Below are positions 25,621 through 34,668 of a stretch of DNA of 44,479 nucleotides, one piece after another; position 1 is the first letter of the stretch, and each line of letters starts with the position of its first letter. Origin of the DNA: Anaerolineae bacterium (GTDB lineage Bacteria; Chloroflexota; Anaerolineae; Aggregatilineales; J027); the NCBI GenBank assembly GCA_021463865.1, contig JAJTXY010000035.1, forward strand, positions 1-44,479, given 5' to 3'. The notes beneath the pieces were generated by a model, which saw nothing but the letters and a program-made list of their open reading frames with translations, had not been told where the DNA came from and made no database searches. The position numbers were made by a program, and so were the translations under genes.

Positions 25621-27227
25621 CGAATACGACTAAGCCCCCTATGATCGCTGAAAATTCGGGAAATGAGTTATTGGATACGCTTAGTATTATGCGTGCCCGT
25701 AGTTTGCAGGGCGGGGGCAAAAAACGCATTGACGCACAGCACGAAGGTGGAAAATTGACGGCCCGCGAAAGGCTGGAGATGCTGCTTGACCCCGGTTCAT
25801 TCCGTGAACTTGACCCCTTTGTGATTCATCGGGAACGTAACTTTGGCATGGATGAACCCGATAAAGAATTTGTGGGGGATAGCGTGGTGACGGGCTGGGG
25901 TACAGTCAACGGACGATTGGTATATGTGTTTTCGCAGGATTTTACGGTGATGGGTGGCAGTCTCAGCGAAGTCCATGCCGAAAAAATCTGCAAAATGATG
26001 GATATGGCGATGAAAACGGGTGCGCCGGTGATCGGCCTGAATGATTCCGGCGGGGCACGTATCCAAGAAGGTGTGATAAGCCTCGGCGGGTATGCGGATA
26101 TTTTCCTGCGGAATACGATGGCAAGTGGGGTCATTCCCCAGATTAGTGTCATTATGGGGCCATGTGCTGGTGGGGCGGTGTATAGCCCTGCACTAACCGA
26201 CTTCATTATCATGGTCAAAAACACGTCGTATATGTTTGTGACCGGGCCGGATGTAGTCAAGGCCGTCACCAAAGAGGATGTCACCAAAGAGGAGTTGGGT
26301 GGGGCCAATACCCATGCCAGTGTTTCCGGCGTGGCTCATTTGGTGGCAGAAAATGAAGACGACGCGCTGTTTTTGGTGCAGGAATTATTGAGCTATCTAC
26401 CGCAGAATAATATGGAAGACCCGCAGTTCCAACCCTCGAAAGATGATCCACTGCGCACAGAGGAGGCCCTTGATACGATTGTGCCAGATAACCCCAATAA
26501 GCCGTATGACATCAAAGAAGTGATTCATTATTTGGTGGACGACGCACGATTTTTTGAGATTCAGCCCCATTTCGCCGCTAATATTGTGGTCGGGTTTGCG
26601 CGGATGGGTGGGCACAGCATTGGGATTATCGCCAATCAGCCAGCGGTATTGGCCGGGGTGTTGGATATTGATGCCAGCGAAAAAGCGGCGCGGTTTATCC
26701 GATTCTGTGACTGCTTCAATATCCCGATATTGACACTCGAAGATGTGCCCGGTTTTATGCCCGGTACGAAACAGGAATATGGCGGAATTATCCGTTCTGG
26801 CGCGAAACTGCTATATGCCTACTGTGAAGCGACGGTGCCCAAAATTACCATTGTCACCCGTAAAGCCTATGGTGGGGCGTACTGTGTAATGTCGTCCAAA
26901 CACATTCGTGGCGATTTAAATCTGGCGTGGCCGACAGCCGAAATCGCGGTGATGGGGCCGGATGGCGCGGTGAATATTATCTTCCGGCGCGAATTGCAGG
27001 AAGCGATGGAACGCGGGGGTGAAGAAGAGATGCAGGCGGTCAAGACGCGCTTGGTCAATGAATACCGCGAGAAATTTGCCAATCCCTATGTGGCAGCGGC
27101 GCGTGGGTTTATTGATGATGTGATTATGCCGAGCGAGACCCGCCCCCGTGTCATCAATGCACTGGAGATGCTTTCCAATAAGCGCGACACGAATCCGCTG
27201 AAAAAACACGGCAATATCCCGCTGTAA
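25617..27227 (+). CDS. acyl-CoA carboxylase beta (carboxyltransferase) subunit, propionyl-CoA type
   Basis: 536 residues, normal for PccB/AccD-type subunits. The carboxyltransferase fold shows [38 protein letters not shown], the acyl-CoA oxyanion loop [13 protein letters not shown] (about residues 141-153), [14 protein letters not shown], and the biotin-side [20 protein letters not shown] and [14 protein letters not shown]. The enzyme moves CO2 from carboxybiotin to propionyl- or acetyl-CoA; with the alpha subunit it feeds methylmalonyl-CoA or malonyl-CoA. No biotin carboxylase/BCCP gene is in the window. The ATG overlaps the previous stop by 4 bases, with GGAG 10 bases upstream. A strong terminator follows. 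Which acyl-CoA is used cannot be decided. Confidence 0.93.
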   Translation: MTNTTKPPMIAENSGNELLDTLSIMRARSLQGGGKKRIDAQHEGGKLTARERLEMLLDPGSFRELDPFVIHRERNFGMDEPDKEFVGDSVVTGWGTVNGRLVYVFSQDFTVMGGSLSEVHAEKICKMMDMAMKTGAPVIGLNDSGGARIQEGVISLGGYADIFLRNTMASGVIPQISVIMGPCAGGAVYSPALTDFIIMVKNTSYMFVTGPDVVKAVTKEDVTKEELGGANTHASVSGVAHLVAENEDDALFLVQELLSYLPQNNMEDPQFQPSKDDPLRTEEALDTIVPDNPNKPYDIKEVIHYLVDDARFFEIQPHFAANIVVGFARMGGHSIGIIANQPAVLAGVLDIDASEKAARFIRFCDCFNIPILTLEDVPGFMPGTKQEYGGIIRSGAKLLYAYCEATVPKITIVTRKAYGGAYCVMSSKHIRGDLNLAWPTAEIAVMGPDGAVNIIFRRELQEAMERGGEEEMQAVKTRLVNEYREKFANPYVAAARGFIDDVIMPSETRPRVINALEMLSNKRDTNPLKKHGNIPL

Positions 27228-27247
27228 TTCATTTATTCTATGCCTTG

Positions 27248-27276
27248 AAAATACCCCCGAAACAGGGGTATTTTTT
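27248..27276 (+). terminator. Rho-independent terminator after the carboxylase gene
   Basis: AAAATACCCC (27248-27257) pairs with GGGGTATTTT (27265-27274), loop of 7, followed by further T. It isolates the following two-gene unit from the carboxylase transcript. Confidence 0.9.
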
Positions 27277-27348
27277 GTTACCGCTTTAATTAAAAGAACT
27301 TTTGTGCTATTTTGAAAATAACAAACAAAAAATTGAAAGGGGAGTTTT

Positions 27349-27798
27349 ATGTTGAGTGTAGAGATTCGACATCGGGTTATAGGGGGGCGATCTAACGAGG
27401 CGCAGTTGCCGGATGTGGTGTTGGAGTTGTTAAACGAAGAAATCACTACGGCAGAACTGATTCGGCGTGGTGTGGAAGAACAAATTCGTGATCTGGTTCT
27501 GCATCACAAATTAGATGTCGAGCAGGCAAGGCAGACTTTTGATAGGCATTATCTGACCGATGCACAAGTTCGACAGCAAGCCCAAACGGGCGCAATTCGT
27601 TACCCCTCCAATAAAATCCCTGAACTTCCTGAGATTGATTTGGCGGTAGAGATTCAAAAAGCCATCATCGCATTTGAAAACCAAACCTACATGATTGTAG
27701 TAGATGGACGCCAGGTAGAAGGGCTGGATGAGGTATTGAGACTTGAGCCAACCAGCAAAATTACCTTTTTGCGTTTAACCCCCCTGCGCGGAGGTTGA
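27349..27798 (+). CDS. beta-grasp-like protein ending in Gly-Gly, partner of the DUF4132 protein
   Basis: 149 residues, unnamed. Seen: an N-terminal strand pair (VEIRHRVIGG, then EAQLPD), a helix opening ITTAELIRRGVEEQIRDL, a polar middle of about 55 residues, then strand YMIVVDGRQVEGLDEVLRL and a last strand ITFLRLTPLRGG that runs to the stop codon. The order strand-strand-helix-(insert)-strand-strand with a terminal Gly-Gly is that of ubiquitin, ThiS and MoaD. Inference: an enlarged ubiquitin-like modifier or sulfur-carrier-like protein. The start has AGGGGAG close upstream. A poor extended -10 (TGCTATTTT, 27305-27313) may be its promoter. The last two codons also form the ribosome site of the next gene, so the Gly-Gly could partly reflect that. 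No E1-like, JAB or rhodanese gene is nearby. Confidence 0.8.
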   Translation: MLSVEIRHRVIGGRSNEAQLPDVVLELLNEEITTAELIRRGVEEQIRDLVLHHKLDVEQARQTFDRHYLTDAQVRQQAQTGAIRYPSNKIPELPEIDLAVEIQKAIIAFENQTYMIVVDGRQVEGLDEVLRLEPTSKITFLRLTPLRGG

Positions 27799-27802
27799 GT
27801 TT

Positions 27803-30331
27803 ATGTCCCTAGTTGATATTGAAAAGTGTTTGCGGAAAGGTCTGGTTGATGGACAGAAGGATGCACGCCGAGTCTATTCGTATGTCGGAGAACCCCTTGA
27901 ATCTTTGCTGGCCCTACCTACTTCAACTGAACAACTGGATTTAATCACTCGTTTTATCAGAGGAGATTTGAATCCCCCCGGCAAGATTTATTTCACGGTC
28001 AGTCAGCCATCTGTATACGATGTTGGTCGCTGGATTCAGCTATTGAATCATCTGGAACGGCATGGGCAATTGACCTATGAACTTTTTTGCGCGGCGATTG
28101 ACCAGATGCCGCATATTCTAGTTGCATTAGATATAAGGCGTGATCAACACAATATTGGTTTTCAAATATTCCATCACTCGACAAGAAATGTGATTTTGCC
28201 AGAATATCGCGCCAAATTTCTCCAATATGCTGACCGATTGGCATGGGAATGGGCGCAAGATATTTCGACTACGGACAAACAACAAAGATTGATAGGTATT
28301 GCACATCTCTATGGGAGTCGCTATTTGCTCCTCGCTGCACAGTATCATGTGGAATATCAACTGGGTAAGCTAACAGATGTTTACGGCTGGACTACGCCTG
28401 AACAAGCGGTTCGGCATTTGGCAGGTGCGGAGGCAGTTGAACCTACAACTGCGGTGGAACGCATTTGGCTAATCCAAGAACTGAGAAAATTCCCACGCGA
28501 AACCTTGTTGACTTTGTTTCCTGTGGCAACCCATTCGCGTAGCCTGTTAGCTGAGGCACTTGGTTGGCAAGACGCGATACCCGTGATTGAGTTGACTTTT
28601 CAACTTGCCGAGCAGGAATTTGAAACGGAGGGGTATAGGCATCAGGATATTCCCAATTCCATTGACCCAGCGAGTGGACTATTGGATTTTTGGGCCGTGC
28701 AGGGAGTGTTAGCTGGTTTTACAGTCCAGCGATTGGCAGAAATCTTTAAATTCTTGCGGCAATCCGGGGCCGATATCAAAAACACTTTGACACTATTGGA
28801 AGCTATAGTTGGGTTGAACACAGACAAAGTTAAAAAAGGCATGGATCATGATAGCCAAATCGCTATGAAGGCCTATGGATTGCTGCCACTGGAACGCGGT
28901 GATGAAGAAATAACGGAGCGATACGTCGCCCTAAAAACATCTGCCGCGAGTGCCAAACAATTTGGTCAGCGCCGACGCCTCACCCATGCCGCCGCCGCAC
29001 AGACTGGATTGGCAAATCTGGCGCAGGTGGCAGGTTATGAGAATGTTCATCGGCTTGAATGGGCGATGGAAGCCAAAATTGGTCAGGAGATTGCCCCAGC
29101 AGGGCGCACATGGCAGATTGGTGAATATTGTGTGACGCTCAATCTGGATGGTGCTGATGCAAGTGTCGTTGTTCGCAAGGGGGAACGCACCCTAAAATCT
29201 GTGCCACTGGCGGTGCGGGGAACGGTGGAATATCTCGAAGTAAAGGAGGCCGTTAGCCAAATTCGCGCTCAGGGCAGTCGGTTGCGGAATGAACTAGAAA
29301 CCTTGTTGGCAAGCGGGGAATGGATTGAGCCAGATCAACTTCAAAACTTTCTAAGTCTTTCGATAGGGCGCTCTTTTCTAGGAAAGCTCTTGTTGAGATT
29401 TGAGAATGGCACGATTGGCTTGCTAGAACCCGACGAATTCGCAGTTCGGGATTTACACGGCCAGTTTTTTCCAATTGATGCCCCAGTCATGTTGGCCCAT
29501 CCCTATCATCTGTATCAGGCCGAGAGCCTTGCGGCTTGGCAGCGCGAAATTGTGCATCGCCGCATAGTGCAGCCTTTTAAACGGGTGTTTCGGGAATTGT
29601 ATCTGCTTACCCCAGCCGAACAAGAGACCTATACCTTTTCAAGTCGTTTTGCGGGCCATGTTTTGGATGCACGAATCGCAGGGAAGTTGTTTGGCACGAG
29701 AGGCTGGCGGGTTACATCCGGGGACGTGGTTGTACCATATAAGGTATTTCGTGGGATGCGAGCCGTTTTTGAACTGCCAGACGCCTATCTTTATCTTGGC
29801 GGGGAGACACCAATTACGACTGACCGTATTTACTTTCAGTCATCCGAGCACCCTTCGCTGCGAGATTGGCAACATGATGAAGAATCTATGATACCGCTTG
29901 AAAATGTCCCACCGCTGATTTTTTCCGAAGTTATGCGGGATGCCGATTTGATTGTTTCAGTGGCGCAATGGGAACGCGACAACGCAGGAGCATTATCACC
30001 CGAAAGTTATCAGCGTCGGGGTGAATTGATCACCACCTTATTGGATGAACTAGGGTTGCCGGGGGTAACAGTCGAGGGACATTTCGCCTATATCACCGGG
30101 AAATTGGCAAAATATCGGGTGCATCTAGGAAGCGCAGTTATCCATATCGAGCCGGGTAATTATCTATGTATTGTGCCAGATCGGTGGGGCAAAAACCATG
30201 AAAAACTATTTTTGCCTTTTGCCGACGGATCTGACACAAAAGCGAGCGAGGTCATCAGCAAAATTTTGTTACTGGTCTCCGACGATAAAATCAAAGACCC
30301 TTCAATTTTGGCACAAATAAAAAGAGCCTAA
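27803..30331 (+). CDS. DUF4132 (MolR/YehI-type) protein
   Basis: 842 residues. The N-terminal 400 residues look all-helical and repeat-like. The middle holds QFGQRRRLTHAAAAQTGLAN (about 390-410). The C-terminal half matches DUF4132: QPFKRVFRELYLLTPAE (about 590), SSRFAGHVLDARIAG and LFGTRGWRV. A final module (about 740-842) has YRVHLGSAVIHIEPGNYLCI and ILLLVSDDKIKDP, a conserved tail of this family (DUF7737-like). No catalytic motif is obvious and no WGR domain is seen. In E. coli the DUF4132 gene yehI/molR lies in the yeh locus near AAA+ and VWA-type genes; none of those are here. The gene follows the Gly-Gly protein by 4 bases, with GGAGG 8 bases before the ATG. Confidence 0.85.
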   Translation: MSLVDIEKCLRKGLVDGQKDARRVYSYVGEPLESLLALPTSTEQLDLITRFIRGDLNPPGKIYFTVSQPSVYDVGRWIQLLNHLERHGQLTYELFCAAIDQMPHILVALDIRRDQHNIGFQIFHHSTRNVILPEYRAKFLQYADRLAWEWAQDISTTDKQQRLIGIAHLYGSRYLLLAAQYHVEYQLGKLTDVYGWTTPEQAVRHLAGAEAVEPTTAVERIWLIQELRKFPRETLLTLFPVATHSRSLLAEALGWQDAIPVIELTFQLAEQEFETEGYRHQDIPNSIDPASGLLDFWAVQGVLAGFTVQRLAEIFKFLRQSGADIKNTLTLLEAIVGLNTDKVKKGMDHDSQIAMKAYGLLPLERGDEEITERYVALKTSAASAKQFGQRRRLTHAAAAQTGLANLAQVAGYENVHRLEWAMEAKIGQEIAPAGRTWQIGEYCVTLNLDGADASVVVRKGERTLKSVPLAVRGTVEYLEVKEAVSQIRAQGSRLRNELETLLASGEWIEPDQLQNFLSLSIGRSFLGKLLLRFENGTIGLLEPDEFAVRDLHGQFFPIDAPVMLAHPYHLYQAESLAAWQREIVHRRIVQPFKRVFRELYLLTPAEQETYTFSSRFAGHVLDARIAGKLFGTRGWRVTSGDVVVPYKVFRGMRAVFELPDAYLYLGGETPITTDRIYFQSSEHPSLRDWQHDEESMIPLENVPPLIFSEVMRDADLIVSVAQWERDNAGALSPESYQRRGELITTLLDELGLPGVTVEGHFAYITGKLAKYRVHLGSAVIHIEPGNYLCIVPDRWGKNHEKLFLPFADGSDTKASEVISKILLLVSDDKIKDPSILAQIKRA

Positions 30332-30345
30332 AGCTGGCTCTTTTT
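30319..30345. terminator. bidirectional terminator after the DUF4132 gene
   Basis: AAAAAGAGCC (30319-30328) and GGCTCTTTTT (30336-30345) pair perfectly around a 7-base loop. The stem overlaps the DUF4132 stop codon. It can serve the forward unit and also the convergent VOC gene, closing off the two-gene locus on its right side. Confidence 0.9.
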
Positions 30346-30367
30346 TGAGATGACTCGATGGCATCAA

Positions 30368-31315
30368 TTACTTGGGGAGGTTCTCCAATAGCTCCACCGC
30401 TGTGCCTAGCTTGTCCTCACTGGCAAGATAGGTATACATGCCGCTGAGATCACCATAATATCCCTGCTGCGTAATTGGGATACCGTGTTGGTTCAGAAAA
30501 TCGGTGACACGCTTTGTATCCTTAACTGGGAACGCGATATGATGCGCCCGTTCGCCATATTGATTGAGAAAATCACGCCAGACGCTCGGCTTCTCATCTG
30601 GTTCAATCAGTTCAATTTGAAGCTGACCGACATTAAAAAAGCAGAGTTTAGCGGTGGCATCACAGGGTTGACCGTTATAGGTGGTTTTCACGACATCATA
30701 GCCGGGGGTGTTGAAAATGGGCGGTTTGGGCAGACCCAAAACATCCGAGATGCGTTGAGCCGTTTTTTCAATATCGCGCACCATAATGCCAACCTGACAC
30801 ACTATATCCGTGCCGATACCTTGATTGGGGCTGACAGGGGGCGAGCTAAAGGCCCGGTTGCCGCTGAAATGCTCCAATAATTCTATGACCACCGCCATGT
30901 CTTTGTCGGTATCGAGATAGGTATACATCCCGGCACGCTCACCAAAATAGCTTTGTTGGATAATTTCATAGCCATATTCGGCAAACGATGCGGCGGCTTT
31001 TTGGGTTTGGGAGGGGGAAAAGGCGATATGGTGAATGCCTTCGCCATGCTGATCCAGAAAATCATGCCATGCGTTGGGGGCATTCAGCGGTTGCAGCAGT
31101 TCAAATTGCACCTGACCCATTTGGATACAACAGATTTTGGTTTGGACATAGGTCTCTTGACCCTGATAATTGGCATGGGGGTCATCATGTAACAGGATGG
31201 TGGCGGGTGTGGGTAGCCCTAAAATCTCCGTGTAGTGGGCGGCGGTGCGTTCAATATCGCGGACGATAACGCCTATTTGGATCACGGTTTTTTGCTCGAT
31301 ACCAGACACAGGCAT
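30368..31315 (-). CDS. tandem VOC (glyoxalase-fold) protein
   Basis: 315 residues that divide into two similar halves of about 150 residues each: QIGVIVRDIERTAAHYTEIL...GIHHIAF...VIELLEH and QVGIMVRDIEKTAQRISDVL...RAHHIAF...AVELLEN. Each half is a full VOC domain with possible metal ligands Gln, His and Glu at the glyoxalase positions. A single chain thus imitates the usual dimer. The pattern is close to methylmalonyl-CoA epimerase/glyoxalase-like proteins, where the first ligand is often His; here it is Gln in both halves, as in human glyoxalase I. AAGGAG lies 8 bases before the ATG and overlaps the stop of the upstream hydrolase gene, so the two form an operon. The substrate is unknown. Confidence 0.85.
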   Translation of the reverse strand: MPVSGIEQKTVIQIGVIVRDIERTAAHYTEILGLPTPATILLHDDPHANYQGQETYVQTKICCIQMGQVQFELLQPLNAPNAWHDFLDQHGEGIHHIAFSPSQTQKAAASFAEYGYEIIQQSYFGERAGMYTYLDTDKDMAVVIELLEHFSGNRAFSSPPVSPNQGIGTDIVCQVGIMVRDIEKTAQRISDVLGLPKPPIFNTPGYDVVKTTYNGQPCDATAKLCFFNVGQLQIELIEPDEKPSVWRDFLNQYGERAHHIAFPVKDTKRVTDFLNQHGIPITQQGYYGDLSGMYTYLASEDKLGTAVELLENLPK

Positions 31316-31328
31316 GATGAATTCTCCT

Positions 31329-32288
31329 TTATTGGGCGAAGTAGGCGGCTTCCATCAACAAGAAAAAGGCTTGGCCTTCGGTGGCGACCCCCGGACGGTC
31401 AAAATTGGGCGCACCACAGACAGGATTCACAAAACCATAGGCATGATGGGCGGCAGCACGCATCACATCGGCATGAGATTGATAGCTGGCATTGAGTATA
31501 CCGAATTGCAGCCCACGATAGATCGAGTAGGCCAGCATTTGGGCTAAATTGGTCTCAACAAAGGTTTGGGGTTGATCTACAACGTTATGAAACAGACCAT
31601 CCGCGCGGCGATAGGCCAAACAGCCATCCAAGACTTGGCGAAGGCTTTCGATTAACCACTGCCGTTCGTTGGTCATGGAAGGGGGTAGGGCGGCAATCAC
31701 GCGCACCATACCAGCGGTAGCCCAACCATTACCTACACCCCAAAAATCCTCGCGGGTAAAGGTCTTGTTGCCAGCGTGCCAGATATGCGAAAAAAGCTGT
31801 TTTTCGGGATGCCAGAGGTAACGTTTTAGTCCTTTTAGCTGCTGGACGGCCTCGGCGGGATGACCAGCGGCGGCGAGGAATGGCGGGGCCATATACGCGG
31901 AATCAATCCACAGTTCGGGGGCAGGGGTGTTGTGGTGCAAGATGCCGTCGGGGGTACGTGGGGCGGTGTGCAATAGATAATCGGCCATACGTTGGGTTGC
32001 CCGTGCAAGTTCCGCATCCCCGGTCAGTTCAGCCGCTTTTAAAACGGCTGTGCCATTCACGGCAGGGTCGGTCACGGCATGGGTGGCATCGGGCATGGCG
32101 AGACGACCATCGGCAATTTGGAGATAGGCGGAATCTTTTGCCAACAAAATCATGGTGTCATAGTCGCCGAGTTCCAAAAGGGCTTGGGCGGCGATCCCCT
32201 GTTCCCATGGACGGCGCTGCATTGCCAGCATCGCCATTTTTACTTTTTGGATTTTTTCGTCATGAGCAAGCATGGGATAATATCTCAT
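31329..32288 (-). CDS. GH88/GH105-like unsaturated glycoside hydrolase
   Basis: 319 residues of an (alpha/alpha)6 barrel. The stretch PELWIDSAYMAPPFLAAAG (about residues 125-143) carries the Asp-centred motif of unsaturated glucuronyl/rhamnogalacturonyl hydrolases, and FWGVGNGWATAGMVRVI (about 186-202) is the second family motif. These enzymes remove 4,5-unsaturated uronic acids left by polysaccharide lyases, as in pectin breakdown. No signal peptide, so probably cytoplasmic. It is shorter than most GH105 enzymes (about 370). An alternative start is Met6. First gene of a two-gene unit with the VOC gene; divergent from the ThuA-like gene. Confidence 0.78.
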   Translation of the reverse strand: MRYYPMLAHDEKIQKVKMAMLAMQRRPWEQGIAAQALLELGDYDTMILLAKDSAYLQIADGRLAMPDATHAVTDPAVNGTAVLKAAELTGDAELARATQRMADYLLHTAPRTPDGILHHNTPAPELWIDSAYMAPPFLAAAGHPAEAVQQLKGLKRYLWHPEKQLFSHIWHAGNKTFTREDFWGVGNGWATAGMVRVIAALPPSMTNERQWLIESLRQVLDGCLAYRRADGLFHNVVDQPQTFVETNLAQMLAYSIYRGLQFGILNASYQSHADVMRAAAHHAYGFVNPVCGAPNFDRPGVATEGQAFFLLMEAAYFAQ

Positions 32289-32361
32289 CTGGTTTCATAA
32301 AATTTACTAGAGCATACCATGTTCAGCCCGACAGGGGATACGCTTTGGGGTATAGACACTT

Positions 32362-33012
32362 ATGATAAAAGTAGCAGTGATTACGGGTGGGCATCATTTT
32401 AATGTGGTGGCATTCCATCAGTTGTTTCGGAATATGGCAGGCATGGACGCCTATATTCAGCATATGGCGGATTTTGTGAACTCATCCCCAGAGGCGCGGG
32501 CGGGCTATGATGTGTTGGTTTTTTATACCCATCTCAAGCGGGAATTGGTGGATATTGGCCCGCCACCCGGTCAGCAAGATACCGTGCAGTCGGTCATGGA
32601 ATCGCTTGGAAATGGGCCACAGGGAATCGTGATGCTGCATCATGCTTTGTTGTGCTTTCCAACGTGGCAGGTATGGGATGAGATTGTCGGGATTAACAAT
32701 CGTCAATTAACGCATTATGCTCACCGTGAAGCAATTCCATTGGAGATTGTGGATACCCAACATCCGATTACGGCGGGATTGGGAAATTGGACAATTACAG
32801 ATGAGACCTATGGTATGCCGAACGCCGAGGGTGATGCTAATCATGTGCTGTTGATTACCTCCCATCCCAAAAGCATGAGGACGATTGCTTGGACACGTCA
32901 GTATAAAGCCAGTCGTGTATTTTGTCTGCAATTGGGAGATGACCCAGTGGCGTGGCAGGACGAAGTTTTCTCTAAATTACTGAAGCAGGGTATCCAGTGG
33001 ACTGCGCATTAG
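32362..33012 (+). CDS. ThuA-like protein
   Basis: 216 residues with the class I glutamine-amidotransferase-like fold of ThuA domains: [20 protein letters not shown] at the start, YDVLVFYTH (about 49-57), [15 protein letters not shown] (about 88-102) and [18 protein letters not shown] (about 134-151). ThuA proteins are linked to trehalose and other sugar use, and their chemistry is not well settled; the related dehydrogenase ThuB is not present. It is often seen next to carbohydrate genes, as here. Its stop overlaps that of the convergent thioesterase gene in TTAG. Confidence 0.85.
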   Translation: MIKVAVITGGHHFNVVAFHQLFRNMAGMDAYIQHMADFVNSSPEARAGYDVLVFYTHLKRELVDIGPPPGQQDTVQSVMESLGNGPQGIVMLHHALLCFPTWQVWDEIVGINNRQLTHYAHREAIPLEIVDTQHPITAGLGNWTITDETYGMPNAEGDANHVLLITSHPKSMRTIAWTRQYKASRVFCLQLGDDPVAWQDEVFSKLLKQGIQWTAH

Positions 33013-33449
33013 GACTGCGCTGAGATGCGCGAAAAAGCGGCTCGGATAGGTACTGGGATGGACGCAGGTCGGCGTGACGCTCGATCTACAAAGACATGCA
33101 CAAAATAACCAAACGCGGCAATCGCCTCGTCGCCCTGCCGAAATAAACCCACTTCATAACGCACGCTGCTGGTGCCCAAGCGAGCGATTCTCAAGCCCAC
33201 ATCCACAACATCGGGGAAGCTGATTGGTTGGAAGAACCGACATTGGGTTTCCACTGCTAATCCAATGATTTCGCCAGCGTGGATGTCTAGGCCACCCTCG
33301 TTGATGAGAAAGTGGTTGATTACGGTATCAAAAAAGGCATAGTAGAGAGCGTTGTTGACATGTCCATAGATATCATTATCCATCCAGCGAGTGGGGATGG
33401 TGAGGTAATGTGGAAATTCATGGCGTGAGGGTCTAGGTGTTTCTGACAT
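33009..33449 (-). CDS. hotdog-fold acyl-CoA thioesterase (4HBT type)
   Basis: 146 residues. The motif [20 protein letters not shown] (about residues 17-36) is the 4-hydroxybenzoyl-CoA thioesterase/YbgC signature, with the Asp that serves catalysis at DND and the following GHVNN helix. The family hydrolyses acyl-CoA thioesters; the acyl group cannot be told. It follows the alcohol dehydrogenase gene by 10 bases on the same strand, so the pair may be co-transcribed. Confidence 0.88.
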   Translation of the reverse strand: MSETPRPSRHEFPHYLTIPTRWMDNDIYGHVNNALYYAFFDTVINHFLINEGGLDIHAGEIIGLAVETQCRFFQPISFPDVVDVGLRIARLGTSSVRYEVGLFRQGDEAIAAFGYFVHVFVDRASRRPASIPVPIRAAFSRISAQS

Positions 33450-33459
33450 AGGGTTGTGC

Positions 33460-34587
33460 CTAAAAAGTAATGATCTGTCGCACCGCTTCGGCTTTTGCTA
33501 GGCGATCAAACCCCATGTTGATTTCGTCGAGGGACAGGGTATGGGTGAGGAGCCGCTCGACGGGAAGATGACCTGCTTGATACATCTGAATAAAGCGCGG
33601 AATGTCGCGGCGGGGGACAGCCGATCCCATATAGGAGCCTTTGATGGTGCGTTCTTCAACGACCATGCTCACCGCCGAAATGCTGAACTGCTTGCTTGGA
33701 TGAGGTAAGCCCATTGTGACGGTCATGCCGCCGCGCCCAGTGGCTTCATAGGCTTGCAGCAACACTCGCTCGCTGCCTACACATTCGAAAGAATAGGCCG
33801 CACCGCCTTTCGTAATTTCACGGATTGCCTGTACGGGGTTATCAACAGCAGCATTGATGATATGGGACGCGCCAATTTTCTGTGCCAATAGCAGTTTGTC
33901 AGGGATTATGTCTACGGCGATGACCGGATATGTCCCAGCCGCCGCTGCACCCATCACGGCACTCAGTCCAACACCGCCCATGCCAAACACTGCAACAGCA
34001 CTTCCCGGTTCGACCCTAGCTGTATTGACAACCGCCCCAACCCCCGTGAGGACGGCACAACCAAACAAAGCCGCCTTGTCCAAAGGAATTGTGGGGTCAA
34101 TTTTAACGAGGCTTTCTTGACAGACGACGGTGAATTGAGTGAAAGCCGACACCCCTAAATGATGATGGCAGATTTGATGGTGATGGTTAGTAAACCGACA
34201 TGCACCGGAAAGCAATGTCCCCGCAACATTGGCTCGTGCCCCATTTTCACAGAGGGGGGCGCGTCCGGTGGCGCAGTAGATACAAGTGCCGCAGGAAGGG
34301 ACAAAACTAAATACCACATGATCGCCGTCACGGAATTCGGTCACGGCTGGCCCAACTTCGCGCACAATCCCTGCTGCTTCATGCCCCATTACCATTGGCA
34401 TGACCCGAGGCCGTGAACCATCAATCACCGAAAGATCACTGTGGCACAATCCAGCCGCCGCTATTTCAACGAGGACTTCGCCCGTGCCGGGTGCATCAAG
34501 CTGTACATCTTCGATTTGAAGAGGCCTACTGGCGCTATAGGGGGCAGGCAATTCCATTTGATAAAGTAGGGCGGCTTTGGTTTTCAT
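33460..34587 (-). CDS. zinc-dependent alcohol dehydrogenase (MDR family)
   Basis: 375 residues. Catalytic zinc ligands are in [12 protein letters not shown] (Cys about 47) and MGHEAAG (His and Glu about 68). The structural-zinc cluster is [15 protein letters not shown] (about 98-112). The dinucleotide site [15 protein letters not shown] (about 199-213) is followed by an Asp ([10 protein letters not shown]) that favours NAD. A His-rich segment [13 protein letters not shown] (about 132-144) is unusual. The pattern is that of class III-like/Rxyl-type alcohol dehydrogenases acting on primary alcohols or on aldehydes as adducts. Probably the first gene of a unit with the thioesterase. Confidence 0.9.
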   Translation of the reverse strand: MKTKAALLYQMELPAPYSASRPLQIEDVQLDAPGTGEVLVEIAAAGLCHSDLSVIDGSRPRVMPMVMGHEAAGIVREVGPAVTEFRDGDHVVFSFVPSCGTCIYCATGRAPLCENGARANVAGTLLSGACRFTNHHHQICHHHLGVSAFTQFTVVCQESLVKIDPTIPLDKAALFGCAVLTGVGAVVNTARVEPGSAVAVFGMGGVGLSAVMGAAAAGTYPVIAVDIIPDKLLLAQKIGASHIINAAVDNPVQAIREITKGGAAYSFECVGSERVLLQAYEATGRGGMTVTMGLPHPSKQFSISAVSMVVEERTIKGSYMGSAVPRRDIPRFIQMYQAGHLPVERLLTHTLSLDEINMGFDRLAKAEAVRQIITF

Positions 34588-34668
34588 TAAATTAGCTAAA
34601 AGACCCTAAAAAATATAACTTTGCTGCATTGGTGAATAATTGTATTCTATCTCAATCTCAGAAGAATC

